Shown piece by piece: positions 63,836 to 64,000 of a stretch of 64,000 nt of DNA. This DNA is from Parendozoicomonas callyspongiae (lineage in GTDB: Bacteria > Pseudomonadota > Gammaproteobacteria > Pseudomonadales > Endozoicomonadaceae). The notes beneath the pieces were generated by a model. It was given only the letters and a program-made list of their open reading frames with translations. It searched no databases and was not told the DNA's origin. The stretch spans positions 62,001 through 126,000 of the forward strand of contig NZ_JAMFLX010000013.1 in NCBI RefSeq assembly GCF_023502345.1, given 5' to 3'. The number at the start of each line of letters is the position of its first letter. The stretch's first letter is position 1. The translations under genes were made by a program, and so were the position numbers.

Positions 63836-64000
63836 ATGGCCATTGGGGAATCAGTAAAGCGTGTTGATGCCGCTGCCAAAGTAACAGGGCGCACACGTTT
63901 TGCTTCCGATAACACCATGCCGGGTATGAGAGTTGCGCACTACCTGCGCAGTCCGATTGCACACGGTTATGTTAAGAGCATTGACACAAGTAAAGTGGAG
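63836..64000 (+). CDS. xdhA: XdhA, xanthine dehydrogenase molybdenum subunit, 3' end outside the window
   Basis: ATG 63836 follows GGAGG. The 55 visible codons read SVKRVDAAAKVTGRTRFASD and YLRSPIAHGYVKSIDTSK, the standard start of molybdopterin subunits of xanthine dehydrogenase; E. coli XdhA begins almost the same way. Full length should be about 750 residues. It would receive xanthine made by GuaD just upstream. Confidence 0.88.
   Translation, partial: MAIGESVKRVDAAAKVTGRTRFASDNTMPGMRVAHYLRSPIAHGYVKSIDTSKVE

Overview
The window reads as chromosome of a marine, probably host-associated gammaproteobacterium. My best guess is Endozoicomonas or a close relative. Housekeeping genes (radA, lnt-corC-ybeY-phoH, miaB, glyA, nrdR-rib-nusB-thiL) are of ordinary gammaproteobacterial type. 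Between them sit large genes with eukaryote-like modules: RING fingers, TRAF-type zinc fingers and tandem death-domain-like repeats. That mix is known from animal symbionts of this group. The taxon is inference from gene content, not from a marker gene.

Layout. 1-1.2 kb: end of a DprA-type gene and a decayed HsdR fragment, the edge of a defence locus. 1.2-3.9 kb: radA and a dicarboxylate/amino-acid symporter. 4.2-10.7 kb: three paralogous genes in a row, each encoding about 690 residues built from five death-fold-like repeats. 10.7-14.5 kb: Mpo1-like protein, Tat-exported intradiol dioxygenase, porin, asparaginase. 14.5-16.7 kb: a coiled-coil RING protein and an orphan protein. 16.9-20.8 kb: lnt, corC, ybeY, phoH, separated from miaB (29.4-30.8 kb) by an opposite-strand block with a fatty acyl reductase, an RND efflux pair and a GGDEF/EAL protein. 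31-35.4 kb: truncated satP, RidA, secreted orphans, a thioesterase. 35.8-37.1 kb: glyA. 37.3-40.3 kb: two duplicated RING/TRAF genes, one fused to death-like modules. 40.5-46 kb: nrdR-ribD-ribE-ribBA-ribH-nusB-thiL. 46.3-47.1 kb: an orphan.

47.2-64 kb is a purine/selenium-dependent molybdenum hydroxylase locus like the E. coli ygf/xdh region: an XdhC-YqeB fusion, YqeC, a MocA-like nucleotidyltransferase, a sigma-54 activator, YgfK, SsnA, YgfM, XdhD, guanine deaminase and the start of XdhA. The likely flow is guanine to xanthine by GuaD, oxidation by the XdhA/XdhD-type enzymes, and cofactor maturation by XdhC/YqeB/YqeC/MocA. A good sigma-54 promoter lies in front of ygfK. Two copies of a 270-bp palindromic MITE-like element lie inside this locus.

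The most unusual content is the set of RING, TRAF-finger and death-fold-like proteins (4.2-10.7, 14.5-16.7 and 37.3-40.3 kb). They could act as a toolkit that imitates or intercepts TRAF/death-domain signalling of an animal host.
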